A DNA stretch of 64,000 bases from JBBRHQ01 sp963720735 (lineage in GTDB: Bacteria > Actinomycetota > Thermoleophilia > Solirubrobacterales > 70-9). Below are positions 28,972 through 38,135 of this stretch, piece by piece (the first letter of the stretch is position 1; the number at the start of each line of letters is the position of its first letter). The position numbers and the translations under genes are program-made. The notes beneath the pieces are model-generated. The model ran no database searches. It saw only the letters and a list, made by a program, of their open reading frames with translations, and was not told the origin of the DNA. The stretch lies in contig CAVRGL010000002.1 of assembly GCA_963720735.1 (NCBI GenBank), positions 62,001-126,000 on the forward strand. The letters are read 5' to 3'.

Positions 28972-29352
28972 CTAGATGTGCCTGCGGGCCGCGTGGTGGT
29001 GCTTGGCGCCGGTGTAATCGAAGGTGACGGTGTAGCGCTTCGTGTCGAAGCGGGTCTCGCACGAGTTGAGCCCCGAGGGCCGCTGCTCGCAGTCCCACTT
29101 GTAGCCCACCTTGCGGAAGCTGCAGCGGTTCCTGCACTTGCGCCGGCTGACATCCTCGGCGATCACCTTCTTGGCCTGGCGGCAGCTGACGCCGAAGGCG
29201 CGCACCTTCTTCGCCTTGGGGGCGTTGCTGCATCCCTGAGCCGACGCCGGAGACGGGCTCAGGACGAGCACCGCGACCGCGGCGCCAATGACCGCCAACA
29301 GAACGATCCAGCCCCGGGTTCTCCCAACCTGGCCCCCCGCCGCAAGCTCCAT
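28972..29352 (-). CDS. Small secreted Cys-rich basic protein
   Basis: A 126-residue exported protein with no family I can name. The signal segment (residues about 14-38, WIVLLAVIGAAVAVLVLSPSPASA) is followed by a basic mature part with six cysteines (GCS, SCR, KCRNRC, DCE, SCE) and a His-rich end (AKHHHAARRH). The Cys spacing suggests three disulfides. It lies 57 bp upstream of the PD40 gene on the same strand and is divergent from the basic secreted protein at 29417. Confidence 0.65.
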   Translation of the reverse strand: MELAAGGQVGRTRGWIVLLAVIGAAVAVLVLSPSPASAQGCSNAPKAKKVRAFGVSCRQAKKVIAEDVSRRKCRNRCSFRKVGYKWDCEQRPSGLNSCETRFDTKRYTVTFDYTGAKHHHAARRHI

Positions 29353-29416
29353 GGGAGCAAGCCTATCCTGGATCAGGGGTCCCGGGTCAAGACCGAAATT
29401 GGGTCAATCGTCGATC

Positions 29417-29839
29417 ATGAGGATCGTGCGGAACCCGGTCCAACCGCTTTTCCTTGTCGCCACCCTGGTGCTGCTGGTCAACCTCGGAGCTCCAGCCGCG
29501 CTCGCCTCCGGACGCGCCCCATACCTGCCCCGGGCGAAGGCCAAGGTCTACGCGAAGCGCGCCCTGTATCACCGGTTGCGCGGGTATCGCCGGGGCTCGG
29601 GCAAGCGCTACCGCTGCCGCGAGCGAGTCAACACCTCGACCGTGCGCTGCTTCGCCGCATGGGTGCGGGGCAGGCAGTTCTACTACGCCAAGGTGGTCGC
29701 CCACCGCTTCCGCGGGAAGCGGGGCATCGACTGGTGGGCCCGCTACAAGGTCGATCGCATCGACGACCGCTGTTACCTGCGCCACAAGTCGCGGCACCGC
29801 TGTAGCCACTGGGCCTGGGGCGTCTACCACCCGGGTTGA
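29417..29839 (+). CDS. Small secreted Arg/Tyr-rich protein
   Basis: A 140-residue exported protein. ATG 29417 (MRIVRNPVQPLFLVATLVLL) gives a signal peptide ending near LASG. The mature part is very basic and Tyr/Trp-rich, with four cysteines (YRCRE, VRCFA, RCYL, HRCSH), a style common among uncharacterised Solirubrobacterales secreted proteins. Family is unknown. Its stop overlaps the possible TTG start of the serine hydrolase gene, so the two may be coupled. Confidence 0.65.
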   Translation: MRIVRNPVQPLFLVATLVLLVNLGAPAALASGRAPYLPRAKAKVYAKRALYHRLRGYRRGSGKRYRCRERVNTSTVRCFAAWVRGRQFYYAKVVAHRFRGKRGIDWWARYKVDRIDDRCYLRHKSRHRCSHWAWGVYHPG

Positions 29840-31023
29840 GCGCGGTGCCCGAGATCGAGGGCCGCTGCGACCGGCGATTCACCGGGGTTCGGGAGGCGCT
29901 GGCCGAGAATTTCAGTGGCCGAGGCGAGATCGGGGCTGCCGTCGCCGTCTGCATCGACGGGGATCCGGTGGTCGACATCTGGGGGGGCTGGTCGGACCGA
30001 CGGCGGCGGCGCCCCTGGCGCCGGGACACGCTGGTCGACGTCTTCTCGGTCGGCAAGGCGATGGCCGCCACCTGCCTGCTGACCCTGGTCGAGGAGGGGC
30101 GGCTCGACATCGATCAGCCCGTGTCCCGGTACTGGCCGCAGTTCGCGGCGCAGGGCAAGGACGAGATCAGCACGAGGATGGTGCTCTCTCACCGGGCGGG
30201 CCTGCCGGGGATCAGGGACCCGCTCCCCGAGACGGCGATGTATGAGTGGGAGACGATGACCGAAGCGCTCGCCGCCGAGCGCCCCTGGTGGTCGCCGGGC
30301 CGCACCCACGGCTACCACGTCAACACCTTCGGCTTCCTGGTCGGGGAGATAGCGAGGCGGATCAGCAGTACGGCCCTGGGGGAGCTGTTCCGCCGCAGGA
30401 TCGCCGGGCCGCTCGCGGCCGACTTCAGCTTCGGCGTCGGGCGTGGGGACGAGGGCCGCGTCGCCGAGTACCTGTTCGACGCCGACCCGGCTCCGGACCC
30501 GGCACCAGTCGAGGATCCAGGCGCAGGCGGGGCGGGGTCCGGCGGGGAGGACCCGCGGGCTGCGCTTCTTCGAAGCGTCTACTTCAACCCGCCGGGGATC
30601 TCGGGGCTGGGCACGGTCAACACCAGGGCATGGCGCGACGCCGAGATGCCCTCGACCAACGGCCACGCGACGGCGGTGGCGATCGCCCGGATCTACGCCG
30701 CGCTCGCCTGTGGAGGGTCGATCGACGGAGTGCGCGTGCTCGGCGAGGAGATGATCGAAGCGGCGACCGCCGAGCAATCCTCCGGTACGGACTTCGTGCT
30801 CGAGCGGCCGTCCCGGTTCGGCCTCGGCTTCCAGCTGACCCAGGCGGAGCGCCCGCTGGGCACCGGCTCCCGGGGGTTCGGGCACTTCGGGGCCGGGGGA
30901 TCGCTGGGGTTCGCCGACCCCGACCAGCGACTCAGCTTCGGCTATACGATGAACCGGGCCGGGCCGAGCTGGCAGAACCCTCGCAACCGGGCACTGATCG
31001 ACGCCGTCTATGCGGCGCTCTGA
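29836..31023 (+). CDS. Serine hydrolase (beta-lactamase class C/esterase EstB family)
   Basis: A 395-residue cytosolic serine hydrolase. The SxxK motif is SVGK (in VDVFSVGKAMAATCLL, residues about 72-75) and the YxN-like motif is GYHVN (residues about 156-160). The C-terminal HFGAGGS takes the place of the KTG box, as in EstB-type esterases. The usual activity is hydrolysis of short esters or lactones, rarely beta-lactams. The start is TTG 29836 overlapping the previous stop, or GTG 29845 three codons later. It converges with the M1 peptidase with 4 bp between stops. Confidence 0.9.
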   Translation: MSAVPEIEGRCDRRFTGVREALAENFSGRGEIGAAVAVCIDGDPVVDIWGGWSDRRRRRPWRRDTLVDVFSVGKAMAATCLLTLVEEGRLDIDQPVSRYWPQFAAQGKDEISTRMVLSHRAGLPGIRDPLPETAMYEWETMTEALAAERPWWSPGRTHGYHVNTFGFLVGEIARRISSTALGELFRRRIAGPLAADFSFGVGRGDEGRVAEYLFDADPAPDPAPVEDPGAGGAGSGGEDPRAALLRSVYFNPPGISGLGTVNTRAWRDAEMPSTNGHATAVAIARIYAALACGGSIDGVRVLGEEMIEAATAEQSSGTDFVLERPSRFGLGFQLTQAERPLGTGSRGFGHFGAGGSLGFADPDQRLSFGYTMNRAGPSWQNPRNRALIDAVYAAL

Positions 31024-31027
31024 GCCC

Positions 31028-32566
31028 TCAGTAGGCGCCTTTCCTCAGTCTCGATCTGACGCTCTTCAGCCAAGCGCTCGCCTGCGACCTGGTGGAGGCG
31101 CCAATCTCCGTGGAAGCACGGGCGGCCTGAGCCGGTTTGCCGTCGGTGAACAACCAGGTCCTGAACAGGCTGTCGAGCTGCTTGCCCGAAACACTCTCGG
31201 CAAGGGAGATGAATTGGCCCGTGGTCCCGTGGCCGCCGCCTCGGGTTGAAACCCAGCGCCGGATCAGCTTCCAGAAGCTGCGATCTCCGATCCGGTCGCG
31301 CAGCGCCTGCAGCGTCATCGCGCCGCGGACGTAGACGGGGTCATCGAATGCCCGCACCGGACCGGGGTTTCCGATCACGAGCGACCACAGCGGATCGTCG
31401 GCGGGTGTGGCGAGCAGGCCCTGGAACATCTGCTCGGGTGTCCCCTGCCCCTCGTGCTGGCTCCACAGCCATTCGACGTAGGTCGCGAAACCCTCGTTCA
31501 GCCAGGTGTCCCGCCAGCGCCGAAGCGTTATGTAGTCGCCGAACCATTGGTGGGAGAGCTCGTGAGCAATCACGTAGTCGGCGTTCGTGGGTTGGCCGTG
31601 GTTGTCGATCCAGAAGATGTAGGAGTAGACGGGCCGCGTCTGATTCTCCAATGCATAGCCAATCGGGCGCTCATGATCGACGATTCCCCCAACAGTGCTG
31701 AATGGATATGGGTGGCCAAAGTCATGGCCAAGGAGCTTGAGGATCTCGCCCTGCCGAGCCAGGGAGGAGTCGATTTCCTGGCGGAACTGATCGGGAATCG
31801 CCGGATCGACGGCATCGTAGACCGGCACCCCGGTCCCAGTCCTCCAGCGATGGACATCCCATTTCCCGACATCGATCGTGGCCAGATAGGAAGCCATCGG
31901 CTGGCGCGATTCCCACCGCCAGGCGGTCCAGCCGTTGGGGCTCTTCCGATGCCCGCGAGGCTCTCCGTTGGCGACGACCTGGTAGCCGGGGGGCACTGTG
32001 ACCTCGAAGGAGAAGGAAGCCTTGTCGGTGGGATGGTCATTGGCCGGGTACCAGGTGTCGGCCCCTTCGGGCTCTGTGGTCACACTGACCCCGTCCGAGG
32101 TGGTCTGGAATCCCGATGGCAGGTGCGTGAGCGGATCGGAGAGCTGGACCGGAACACCGCCGTAGCGGACCACGACGCGGAAATCGGCATGCCTGTCCAG
32201 CGTACGGCTAGGCGAGATGACCAACTCCTGGCCGTCACGTCTCCACGTCGCCGTCTTGCCGTTGACCCTGACGGCATTCACCTCGAGGCCGACCAGGTCG
32301 AGGTCGAATCGACAGAGTCGCCGTCCCGTTCTGGCCTCGATGGTCGCCGTACCGCCAAGCAGGTCGGTGGCGGGGTCATATGTGAGGTCGAGCCCGTAGT
32401 GTCGGACCTCATAGCCGCCGTTGCCGTCTTCTGGGAAGTAGCTATCCCCTGCGCCCGGCGCTCCCACGCAGTTGCGGCCCTCCGCCTGGACTGCAGTCGG
32501 GAGCAGCAGCGCTCCCAGCGCTGCCACCGTCACGACCGCCCCAAACGCCTTCCCCGCCAACCTCAT
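31028..32566 (-). CDS. Secreted M1-family metallopeptidase
   Basis: A 512-residue zinc aminopeptidase-like protein. ATG 32566 has GGAG 6 nt upstream and starts the signal peptide (MRLAGKAFGAVVTVAALGAL). The N-terminal beta domain runs to about residue 240. The exopeptidase motif is YALENQT (GxMEN-like), and the zinc site is HELSHQW with the third ligand in WLNEGFATYVE, 18 residues on. It probably trims peptides outside the cell. Base composition is a little lower in GC than its neighbours. It ends 4 bp from the serine hydrolase. Confidence 0.92.
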   Translation of the reverse strand: MRLAGKAFGAVVTVAALGALLLPTAVQAEGRNCVGAPGAGDSYFPEDGNGGYEVRHYGLDLTYDPATDLLGGTATIEARTGRRLCRFDLDLVGLEVNAVRVNGKTATWRRDGQELVISPSRTLDRHADFRVVVRYGGVPVQLSDPLTHLPSGFQTTSDGVSVTTEPEGADTWYPANDHPTDKASFSFEVTVPPGYQVVANGEPRGHRKSPNGWTAWRWESRQPMASYLATIDVGKWDVHRWRTGTGVPVYDAVDPAIPDQFRQEIDSSLARQGEILKLLGHDFGHPYPFSTVGGIVDHERPIGYALENQTRPVYSYIFWIDNHGQPTNADYVIAHELSHQWFGDYITLRRWRDTWLNEGFATYVEWLWSQHEGQGTPEQMFQGLLATPADDPLWSLVIGNPGPVRAFDDPVYVRGAMTLQALRDRIGDRSFWKLIRRWVSTRGGGHGTTGQFISLAESVSGKQLDSLFRTWLFTDGKPAQAARASTEIGASTRSQASAWLKSVRSRLRKGAY

Positions 32567-32649
32567 CGGCTCCAACCTATGCGGCCGCGGGAGAATGTCA
32601 ACCATTCGGGCCGCGGGACAGCTGAATCTAGACCGCGGCTATCGCCTTG

Positions 32650-32943
32650 CTACGCGTCGACCTGCGAGGCGGCCCAATCCTGCAGGCGATCCGAGAACTC
32701 CGGCGTCCCAGCCCCGACCTCGACGACCTTGTCGGCCGGGACATTGGCCCGCCGTGCCGCGGCGATGATCTCGTCCGGGGAGGGCGACTCATAGAGGCAG
32801 TAGGTGCGCCGGCGGTCGGCGCTGAGAAACGAGAAGAGCCAGTGGACCCCTTCCCCGGCGTTCACCTCCTCGATCAGGTTGATGTCCTCGTTGGTCAGCT
32901 CCAGCTGATCCGCAAAGGTTCGCTCGATCATGAAGAGCGGCAT
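32650..32943 (-). CDS. DUF4242 family protein
   Basis: A 97-residue protein starting MPLFMIERTFADQLELT, with VHWLFSFLSADRRRTYCLYE and SPDEIIAAARRANVPADKVVEV (quoted in part). These are the marks of the DUF4242/SCO4226 nickel-binding-like group, small ferredoxin-fold proteins. Function is poorly known. It lies 22 bp downstream of the LAL regulator gene on the same strand and so is likely co-transcribed with it. Confidence 0.85.
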   Translation of the reverse strand: MPLFMIERTFADQLELTNEDINLIEEVNAGEGVHWLFSFLSADRRRTYCLYESPSPDEIIAAARRANVPADKVVEVGAGTPEFSDRLQDWAASQVDA

Positions 32944-32965
32944 CAGGACAGATCCTAGCGCGGGC

Positions 32966-35926
32966 TCAGGCCTCGATCAGGCCGTGGCGGTGCGCGTAGG
33001 AGGCGGCCTCGGTGCGGTTCGCGCAATCGGTTTTCCGCAGGATGCTGCGCATGTGGTTGGCGGCGGTGTGCTCGCTGATCTGAAGCTCGGCCCCGATCTC
33101 GCGGTTGCTGAGCCCCCGCGCGACCAGGCGCAGGATCTGCGCCTCCCGTGCCGAGAGCCCATCGGGCAGGCCGGTCGGGGCGGCCGATCCGAGCGATTTG
33201 GCCCGGGCAAGCAGGGTCGCCATCCCGATTCGCTCCGCCAGCTCAGCCGCCTCGTTGAGCAGCGCAGCGGCTCGAGCCCGGTCGCCGTTCGGGCTCTTCA
33301 GCAGCAGGCGGGCATATTCATATGCGCTGTGGGCGAGCCAGGTGTCGGCACCCATGCGCCGGTTCAGTTCGATGGCGCTCTCGAAGTGCTCCCCGGCACG
33401 GTCCCACTCGCCCAGGGTCGTCGCGAGCATTCCCAGGTAGCGGTCGGCGGCCCCGTAGAAGGAGACCAGATGGCCGATCATCACGTTCGCCCCTGCCAGC
33501 GGCTCCAGCTCCGGATAGACGACGGCGGCCAGCCGCTCCTCACCGAGCGCCGCGCAGGCATCGGTCAGGTAGGTGAGCGAGGCCAGCCAGAGCGACGCTC
33601 GCAGGCGATCGAGGCCCTGATCGGCCAACTGCCCCAGCTCTTCTCTCGCCTCGTCCTGCATCCCGAGCTCGATCAGCACGGTGATCAAGCCGGGGCGCCA
33701 GGGGCCACCGTCGCGAGACTCGCCGGCGAGGATCCTGACCACGGGGGCCAGCTCCGCCAGGCGGCCCTGCTCGCGCCGGACGCTGAACATCTGGATCCCG
33801 TACACCCCGGAGGGATCCCTTCCGGTCAGCAGCCGGCTCCACTCGTGAGACCGGTTGGCCGCCGCCTCGGCTTCGGCCAGGCGCCCGTCGCCGAGCGCGA
33901 TCGCCGATGCGTAATGCTCGGCCACGTGATGCATGAACGGCTGCGCGGTCTGCTCGGCCGTCTCGCGAAGTGCGGTGACCTCGAGCCGGGCCGAGTCGAT
34001 ATCCCCCAGCGCGACGAGGGTCGGCACCCTCCAGGCCATCGCCTCGGCGCGGATCTCAGTGTTCCCAAGCGACTCGGCGATCTCCGTCGCCTCGGTGAGC
34101 ATCTCGAGGATCTCCGGCAGGGAGCTGGTGCCCCGTGCCCAGTAGGAGCGCATCAGCACGGTCGCGAGCCCGGCGCGATCGCCCAGGCCCCGCGCCATCT
34201 CCACGGCCCTGGTCCTGACGATCGCCCCGCGCTCGTGCTCACCCTGGAAGTCGAGTGCCCTCGCCAGGCCGGCGAGCAGGCCGATCCGCAGTGCCGAGGT
34301 CTCGTCCCCGAGCGCGGTCGCTGCTTCTTCGAGCAGGTCCACCGCCCCCTCCTCGGCGATCCCGGGGCGCCAGCAGGCCTCCTCGTATCCGATCGCCGCC
34401 CTGGCGAGCAGCTGCGCGTCCTCGAGCTCGCGGGCGATCCCGGCCGCCGAGTCGAACGCCTCGAGGGCATCGAGCGCCCTGCCCGCGCGGTGGCTGGCCG
34501 AGCCGAGCTCCAGCAAGGCCTCGGCCCGCTGCAGAGGGTCGTCGATCGGCAGCTCGAGCGCGGTCCGCATCCACTCCGCCGCCTGCTCGAAATCGAGCGC
34601 GGCCGTCGCAGCCCGGGCCGCCAGCAGCGTGTACTCGACCGCCCGCCCCGGCTCGGCGAGCGGGGCGGCACTGGCGAAATGATGGGCGAGGTCCGCCAGG
34701 GCGCGGGCGGACTGCACCCCGCCCTTCTCGAGCGCCTCGCCGACCAGGAGGTGCAGCTCCGCCCGCCGCAGGCCGCTGAGCCGATCATGGAGGGCCCTGC
34801 GAACCAGCTCGTGGGTGAACCGGTAGGAGAGCGCGGTCGAGGGGAGCTCCTCGATCATCCCGCTGCGAGCCGCCTCGTCGAGGGCGGCGCGCAGCTCGCG
34901 GTCCTCGAGATGCGATGCCCTGCGCACCGTGCCCAGCTCGAACTCGCCTCCGGCGATCGCGGCAAGCTCCAGCAGGTCGGAAGTGCCAGGGGCAAGCCGC
35001 GAGAGCCGCTGGCTGACCACCTCGCGAACGCCCTGCGGAGTCCCGAGCTCGCTGAGTGGACGGGCGAGGCGGATCTCTCCCCCGCTCAGCTCGACGGCCC
35101 CGGTCTCGACCAGGGAGCGCCAGAGCTCGCAGACGAGGAAGGCGTTCCCGTCGGTCAGCTCGCTGATCGCGCTCGCCAGCTCCGGAAGACCCTCCCCCGC
35201 GCCGCCGCCGGCGGCCCGCCGCACGAACTCCGTCATCTCCTCGCTGGAGAAGCCGGCGAGCCGCAGCCAGACGACCGCTTCGGAGCGGCGCAGATCGGCG
35301 AGCGTCTCGGAGAACGCCTCCGGCAGCTCGGACTCGGTGTCGCGGAAGGTTGCGAGGAGCAGAATCCTGGCGTGGCCTGCGGAACGGGTCAGGTGGCGCA
35401 GCAGCATCAGGGTCGGGGCATCCGCCCAGTGGCCGTCCTCGAGGACCAGCAGGACGGGGCGGCTGCGACTGATCCCGGCGAGGAGCTCGGTCACCGCGGT
35501 GTGGAGCCGATGCCGCTCCGTGTCGGGGTCGGCCTCGACCGGCGGCTCGAGCTCACCCACCCTTGCGGGCAGGTCGGGAAGCAGCCGGGTCAGCTCCCCT
35601 CCTCCGGGCCCGAGAGCGGCCCGGAGCTCGTTTGGCTCACAGACCCGGGAGAGGTGGTCGAGGGCTTCGACGAATGGCCCGTAGGGGGAGCGGACCACCG
35701 CATCGCAGGCGCCGTAGAGGACGAGGGCACCGTCCTCGGCCGCGACGCCTGAGAACTCCCGAACCAGGCGGCTCTTGCCGGAGCCGGGCTCGCCACCGAT
35801 CATCGCCGCGCGGCGGCCCTCGCCCTCGGCACGGGGGATCAGCGAGCGCAGCGTTTCGAGCTCGGCGGAGCGCCCGACGAAGGGATAGGTCGAGGGAAGA
35901 CGCAGCGCACCAGGGAGGTCTTGCAT
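32966..35926 (-). CDS. LAL-type LuxR-family transcriptional regulator with AAA ATPase domain
   Basis: A 986-residue large ATP-binding LuxR regulator. The N-terminal ATPase has FVGRSAELETL, Walker A GGEPGSGKSRLV and Walker B VLLVLEDGHWAD. A long tetratricopeptide-like helical middle (about 350-900) follows, and a LuxR HTH closes the protein: LSAREAQILRLVARGLSNRE and AANHMRSILRKTDCANRTE. Such proteins activate target genes when an effector and ATP bind. The frame is open to 35962, but M 35926 (MQDLPGALRLPSTYPFVGR) is preferred. It is divergent from the FAD oxidoreductase, with an inverted repeat between them, so it likely controls that gene. Confidence 0.93.
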   Translation of the reverse strand: MQDLPGALRLPSTYPFVGRSAELETLRSLIPRAEGEGRRAAMIGGEPGSGKSRLVREFSGVAAEDGALVLYGACDAVVRSPYGPFVEALDHLSRVCEPNELRAALGPGGGELTRLLPDLPARVGELEPPVEADPDTERHRLHTAVTELLAGISRSRPVLLVLEDGHWADAPTLMLLRHLTRSAGHARILLLATFRDTESELPEAFSETLADLRRSEAVVWLRLAGFSSEEMTEFVRRAAGGGAGEGLPELASAISELTDGNAFLVCELWRSLVETGAVELSGGEIRLARPLSELGTPQGVREVVSQRLSRLAPGTSDLLELAAIAGGEFELGTVRRASHLEDRELRAALDEAARSGMIEELPSTALSYRFTHELVRRALHDRLSGLRRAELHLLVGEALEKGGVQSARALADLAHHFASAAPLAEPGRAVEYTLLAARAATAALDFEQAAEWMRTALELPIDDPLQRAEALLELGSASHRAGRALDALEAFDSAAGIARELEDAQLLARAAIGYEEACWRPGIAEEGAVDLLEEAATALGDETSALRIGLLAGLARALDFQGEHERGAIVRTRAVEMARGLGDRAGLATVLMRSYWARGTSSLPEILEMLTEATEIAESLGNTEIRAEAMAWRVPTLVALGDIDSARLEVTALRETAEQTAQPFMHHVAEHYASAIALGDGRLAEAEAAANRSHEWSRLLTGRDPSGVYGIQMFSVRREQGRLAELAPVVRILAGESRDGGPWRPGLITVLIELGMQDEAREELGQLADQGLDRLRASLWLASLTYLTDACAALGEERLAAVVYPELEPLAGANVMIGHLVSFYGAADRYLGMLATTLGEWDRAGEHFESAIELNRRMGADTWLAHSAYEYARLLLKSPNGDRARAAALLNEAAELAERIGMATLLARAKSLGSAAPTGLPDGLSAREAQILRLVARGLSNREIGAELQISEHTAANHMRSILRKTDCANRTEAASYAHRHGLIEA

Positions 35927-35951
35927 CCGGGCTTCACCAAGACCATAGTCA

Positions 35952-36009
35952 GTTCTGACCACTCCGCCCGGAAATCAGGACGCGGTGGCCCGAAAAAGTG
36001 GGTCAGAAC
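35952..36009. promoter_or_regulatory. Inverted repeat, candidate operator in the LuxR/oxidoreductase divergent region
   Basis: GTTCTGACC (35952-35960) and GGTCAGAAC (36001-36009) are exact inverted copies with about 40 bp between them. They lie in the 157-bp divergent region between the LAL regulator and the FAD oxidoreductase. Four-helical-turn spacing between the half-sites would suit looping or two dimers. Confidence 0.45.
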
Positions 36010-36083
36010 GGGTCATGACAGGGCCTCGCGGTTGGCCTAGGTTCGATCCGGATGAATCCGACCACCCAGCAGGAGGAGGACGC

Positions 36084-37478
36084 ATGACCACAGCGACCAC
36101 ACCCGCGCAGACCGCGCGCCAGGAGCTCAGCGGCTTCGACGGGCGGCTGATCGGGCCCGAGGACGCCGGCTACGACGAGGCGCGGGCCGTCTACAACGCG
36201 ATGATCGACAAGCGGCCGGCGCTGATCGCCCGCTGCGCCGACGCAGCCGAGGTGGCGCAGGTCGTCCGCTTCGCAGCCGCGCACGACCTGCTGCTCGCAG
36301 TCCGCGGCGGCGGCCACAACGGCGGCGGGCTGGGCACCTGCGACGACGGGGTCGTCATCGACCTCTCGGCGATCAAGCAGATCGAGGTCGACCCTGAGGC
36401 GAGGACCGCCCGGGTCGGCGGCGGCTGCACCTGGGGCGAGGTCGACGCCGCGACCAACCAGCATGGCCTCGCAACGCCGAGTGGGATCATCTCGACCACC
36501 GGGGTCGGAGGTCTGACCCTGGGCGGCGGCCTCGGGCATCTGACCCGCAAGTTCGGCCTCTCGATCGACAACCTGCTCGAGGCCGAGGTGGTGCTGGCCA
36601 GCGGCGAGCAGGTGCGGGCGAGCGCCGACGAGCACCCCGACCTGTTCTGGGCGATCCGCGGCGGCGGCGGCAACTTCGGCGTCGTCACCTCGTTCCTGTT
36701 CCGGCTGCACGAGGTGGACACGGTGATCGCCGGCCCGGTGTTCTGGGACATCGGGCAGAGCGCGGAGGTGCTGTCCGCCTACCGCGAGTTCATCACCGCG
36801 GCCCCGCGTGAGCTGAACGGGTTCTTCGCCTACACCTCGGTGCCCCCGGCGCCGCCGTTCCCGGAGGAGCTGCACGCTCGCAAGGTGTGCGGGATCGTCT
36901 GGTGCTACGTAGGCGAGGAGGCCGATGCCGCGAAGGAGATGGCACCGCTGCTCGATGCGGTCCCCGAGCCGCTGATGAACGGCGTCCAGCCGATGCCCCA
37001 TCCGGCGCTCCAGAGCGCCTTCGATGGCCTCTACCCGAAGGGCGACCAGTGGTACTGGCGGGCCGATTTCGTCAACGAGATCCCAGACGAGGCGGTCGAG
37101 GTCCACGCCCGGTTCGGGCCCGAGATGCCGACCCTGAAGTCAACCATGCACATGTACCCGATCGACGGAGCGGCGCACGACCCTGCTCCCACTGACACGG
37201 CCTGGAGCTACCGGGACGCGAACTGGGGCTCGGTCTTCGCCGGGGTGGACCCCGACCCGGCGAACGCAAGCGAGATCCGCAACTGGTCGATCGATTATTT
37301 CGAGGCCCTGCACCCATATTCGGCGGGCGGCGCCTACGTGAACATGATGATGGACGAGGGCCAGGAGCGGGTCCGGGCGAGCTACCGCGACAACTATGAC
37401 CGGCTCGCCAAGGTGAAGGCGACCTATGACCCGGACAACCTCTTCCGGGTCAACCAGAACATCGTCCCGCAGACATAG
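36084..37478 (+). CDS. FAD-dependent oxidoreductase of the BBE family
   Basis: A 464-residue flavoenzyme of the berberine-bridge-enzyme/PCMH class. The FAD-attaching His is in VRGGGHNGGGLG, and other FAD contacts are in TTGVGGLTLGGGLGHLTRKFG (in part) and GGGGNFGVVTSF. The C-terminal BBE segment NYDRLAKVKATYDPDNLFRVNQNI (in part) is complete. Family members oxidise alcohols, sugars or alkaloid-like substrates with O2. ATG 36084 has GGAGGAGG just upstream and is preferred over the open frame from 35985. It is probably controlled by the divergent LAL regulator. Confidence 0.94.
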   Translation: MTTATTPAQTARQELSGFDGRLIGPEDAGYDEARAVYNAMIDKRPALIARCADAAEVAQVVRFAAAHDLLLAVRGGGHNGGGLGTCDDGVVIDLSAIKQIEVDPEARTARVGGGCTWGEVDAATNQHGLATPSGIISTTGVGGLTLGGGLGHLTRKFGLSIDNLLEAEVVLASGEQVRASADEHPDLFWAIRGGGGNFGVVTSFLFRLHEVDTVIAGPVFWDIGQSAEVLSAYREFITAAPRELNGFFAYTSVPPAPPFPEELHARKVCGIVWCYVGEEADAAKEMAPLLDAVPEPLMNGVQPMPHPALQSAFDGLYPKGDQWYWRADFVNEIPDEAVEVHARFGPEMPTLKSTMHMYPIDGAAHDPAPTDTAWSYRDANWGSVFAGVDPDPANASEIRNWSIDYFEALHPYSAGGAYVNMMMDEGQERVRASYRDNYDRLAKVKATYDPDNLFRVNQNIVPQT

Positions 37479-37501
37479 GCGCCTCGAGCTACCTGCAGGT
37501 G

Positions 37502-37533
37502 ACCGCCCGGCGGCCTGACGGCCGCCGGGCGGT
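37502..37533. terminator. Bidirectional stem-loop terminator
   Basis: A perfect 14-bp stem ACCGCCCGGCGGCC/GGCCGCCGGGCGGT around a TGAC loop lies between the convergent oxidoreductase (ends 37478) and secreted-protein (ends 37560) genes. It can serve both strands. No U tract follows. Confidence 0.8.
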
Positions 37534-37559
37534 TCGCTGCAATCCGGGGGGCGCCTTGC

Positions 37560-37952
37560 CTACGGCTGGGCGCGCAGCGTGACGCTGTTGGCCGGGAGGC
37601 AGTGCGAGGTGCGGGTGGCGCGGGCGTAATAGCGGCCGGAGTGCAGGCCGGGGTTGCCCATGTCCCACATGTAGCCGTCGTTGTTGGCCTCGGCGAGGTC
37701 CATGCCGACCTTCTGGTCGTTGCGCGGGTCCTGCTTCGAGCCGAGCTGCTTGTAGAGGACGACGGTGCGCTCGGACTTGCAGCGGAGCTTCGGGCTCTTG
37801 ACGTAACCGAAGAAGCCGCCGGACTCGGCCTCGATCAGGACCTTGGTCGGGGCCGGCGCCGCGGCGCTGGCGATCCCGGCGAAGCCGGAGAGGGCCGTCA
37901 CCGTGAGGGCGAGGGCGGCGATCGTGTTGCGGATCTTTGTCTTGGGGGTCAT
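37560..37952 (-). CDS. Secreted hypothetical protein
   Basis: A 130-residue exported protein. ATG 37952 has AAGGAGA 6 nt upstream and begins the signal peptide (MTPKTKIRNTIAALALTVTA, cleaved near ASAAAP). The mature part (VLIEAESGGFFGYVKSPKLRC) contains two cysteines (LRCKSE, SHCLPAN) and looks like a compact beta domain such as those found in many actinobacterial exported proteins. Family is unknown. Confidence 0.72.
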   Translation of the reverse strand: MTPKTKIRNTIAALALTVTALSGFAGIASAAAPAPTKVLIEAESGGFFGYVKSPKLRCKSERTVVLYKQLGSKQDPRNDQKVGMDLAEANNDGYMWDMGNPGLHSGRYYARATRTSHCLPANSVTLRAQP

Positions 37953-38135
37953 TGCTTCTCCTTGTTGGATTCGGGTACCGCTTGCAATGACCATGCTCGT
38001 CGCGGGCCCCTGCCGCGACCAGCACCCCTGGGGTGGAACCTGACCACCCCCCGCCGGCTGGCCCCTCGACGCCTTCCAGTAGATCTCGCCTGTCACAAAG
38101 CTCGGCCGACCGACCGTCCAGCCGCGCCCGATGGG

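Noticed and set aside
32930..35752. 940-residue plus-strand frame opposite the LAL regulator
   Set aside because: It mirrors the codon bias of the LuxR gene on the other strand and shows no protein family pattern.
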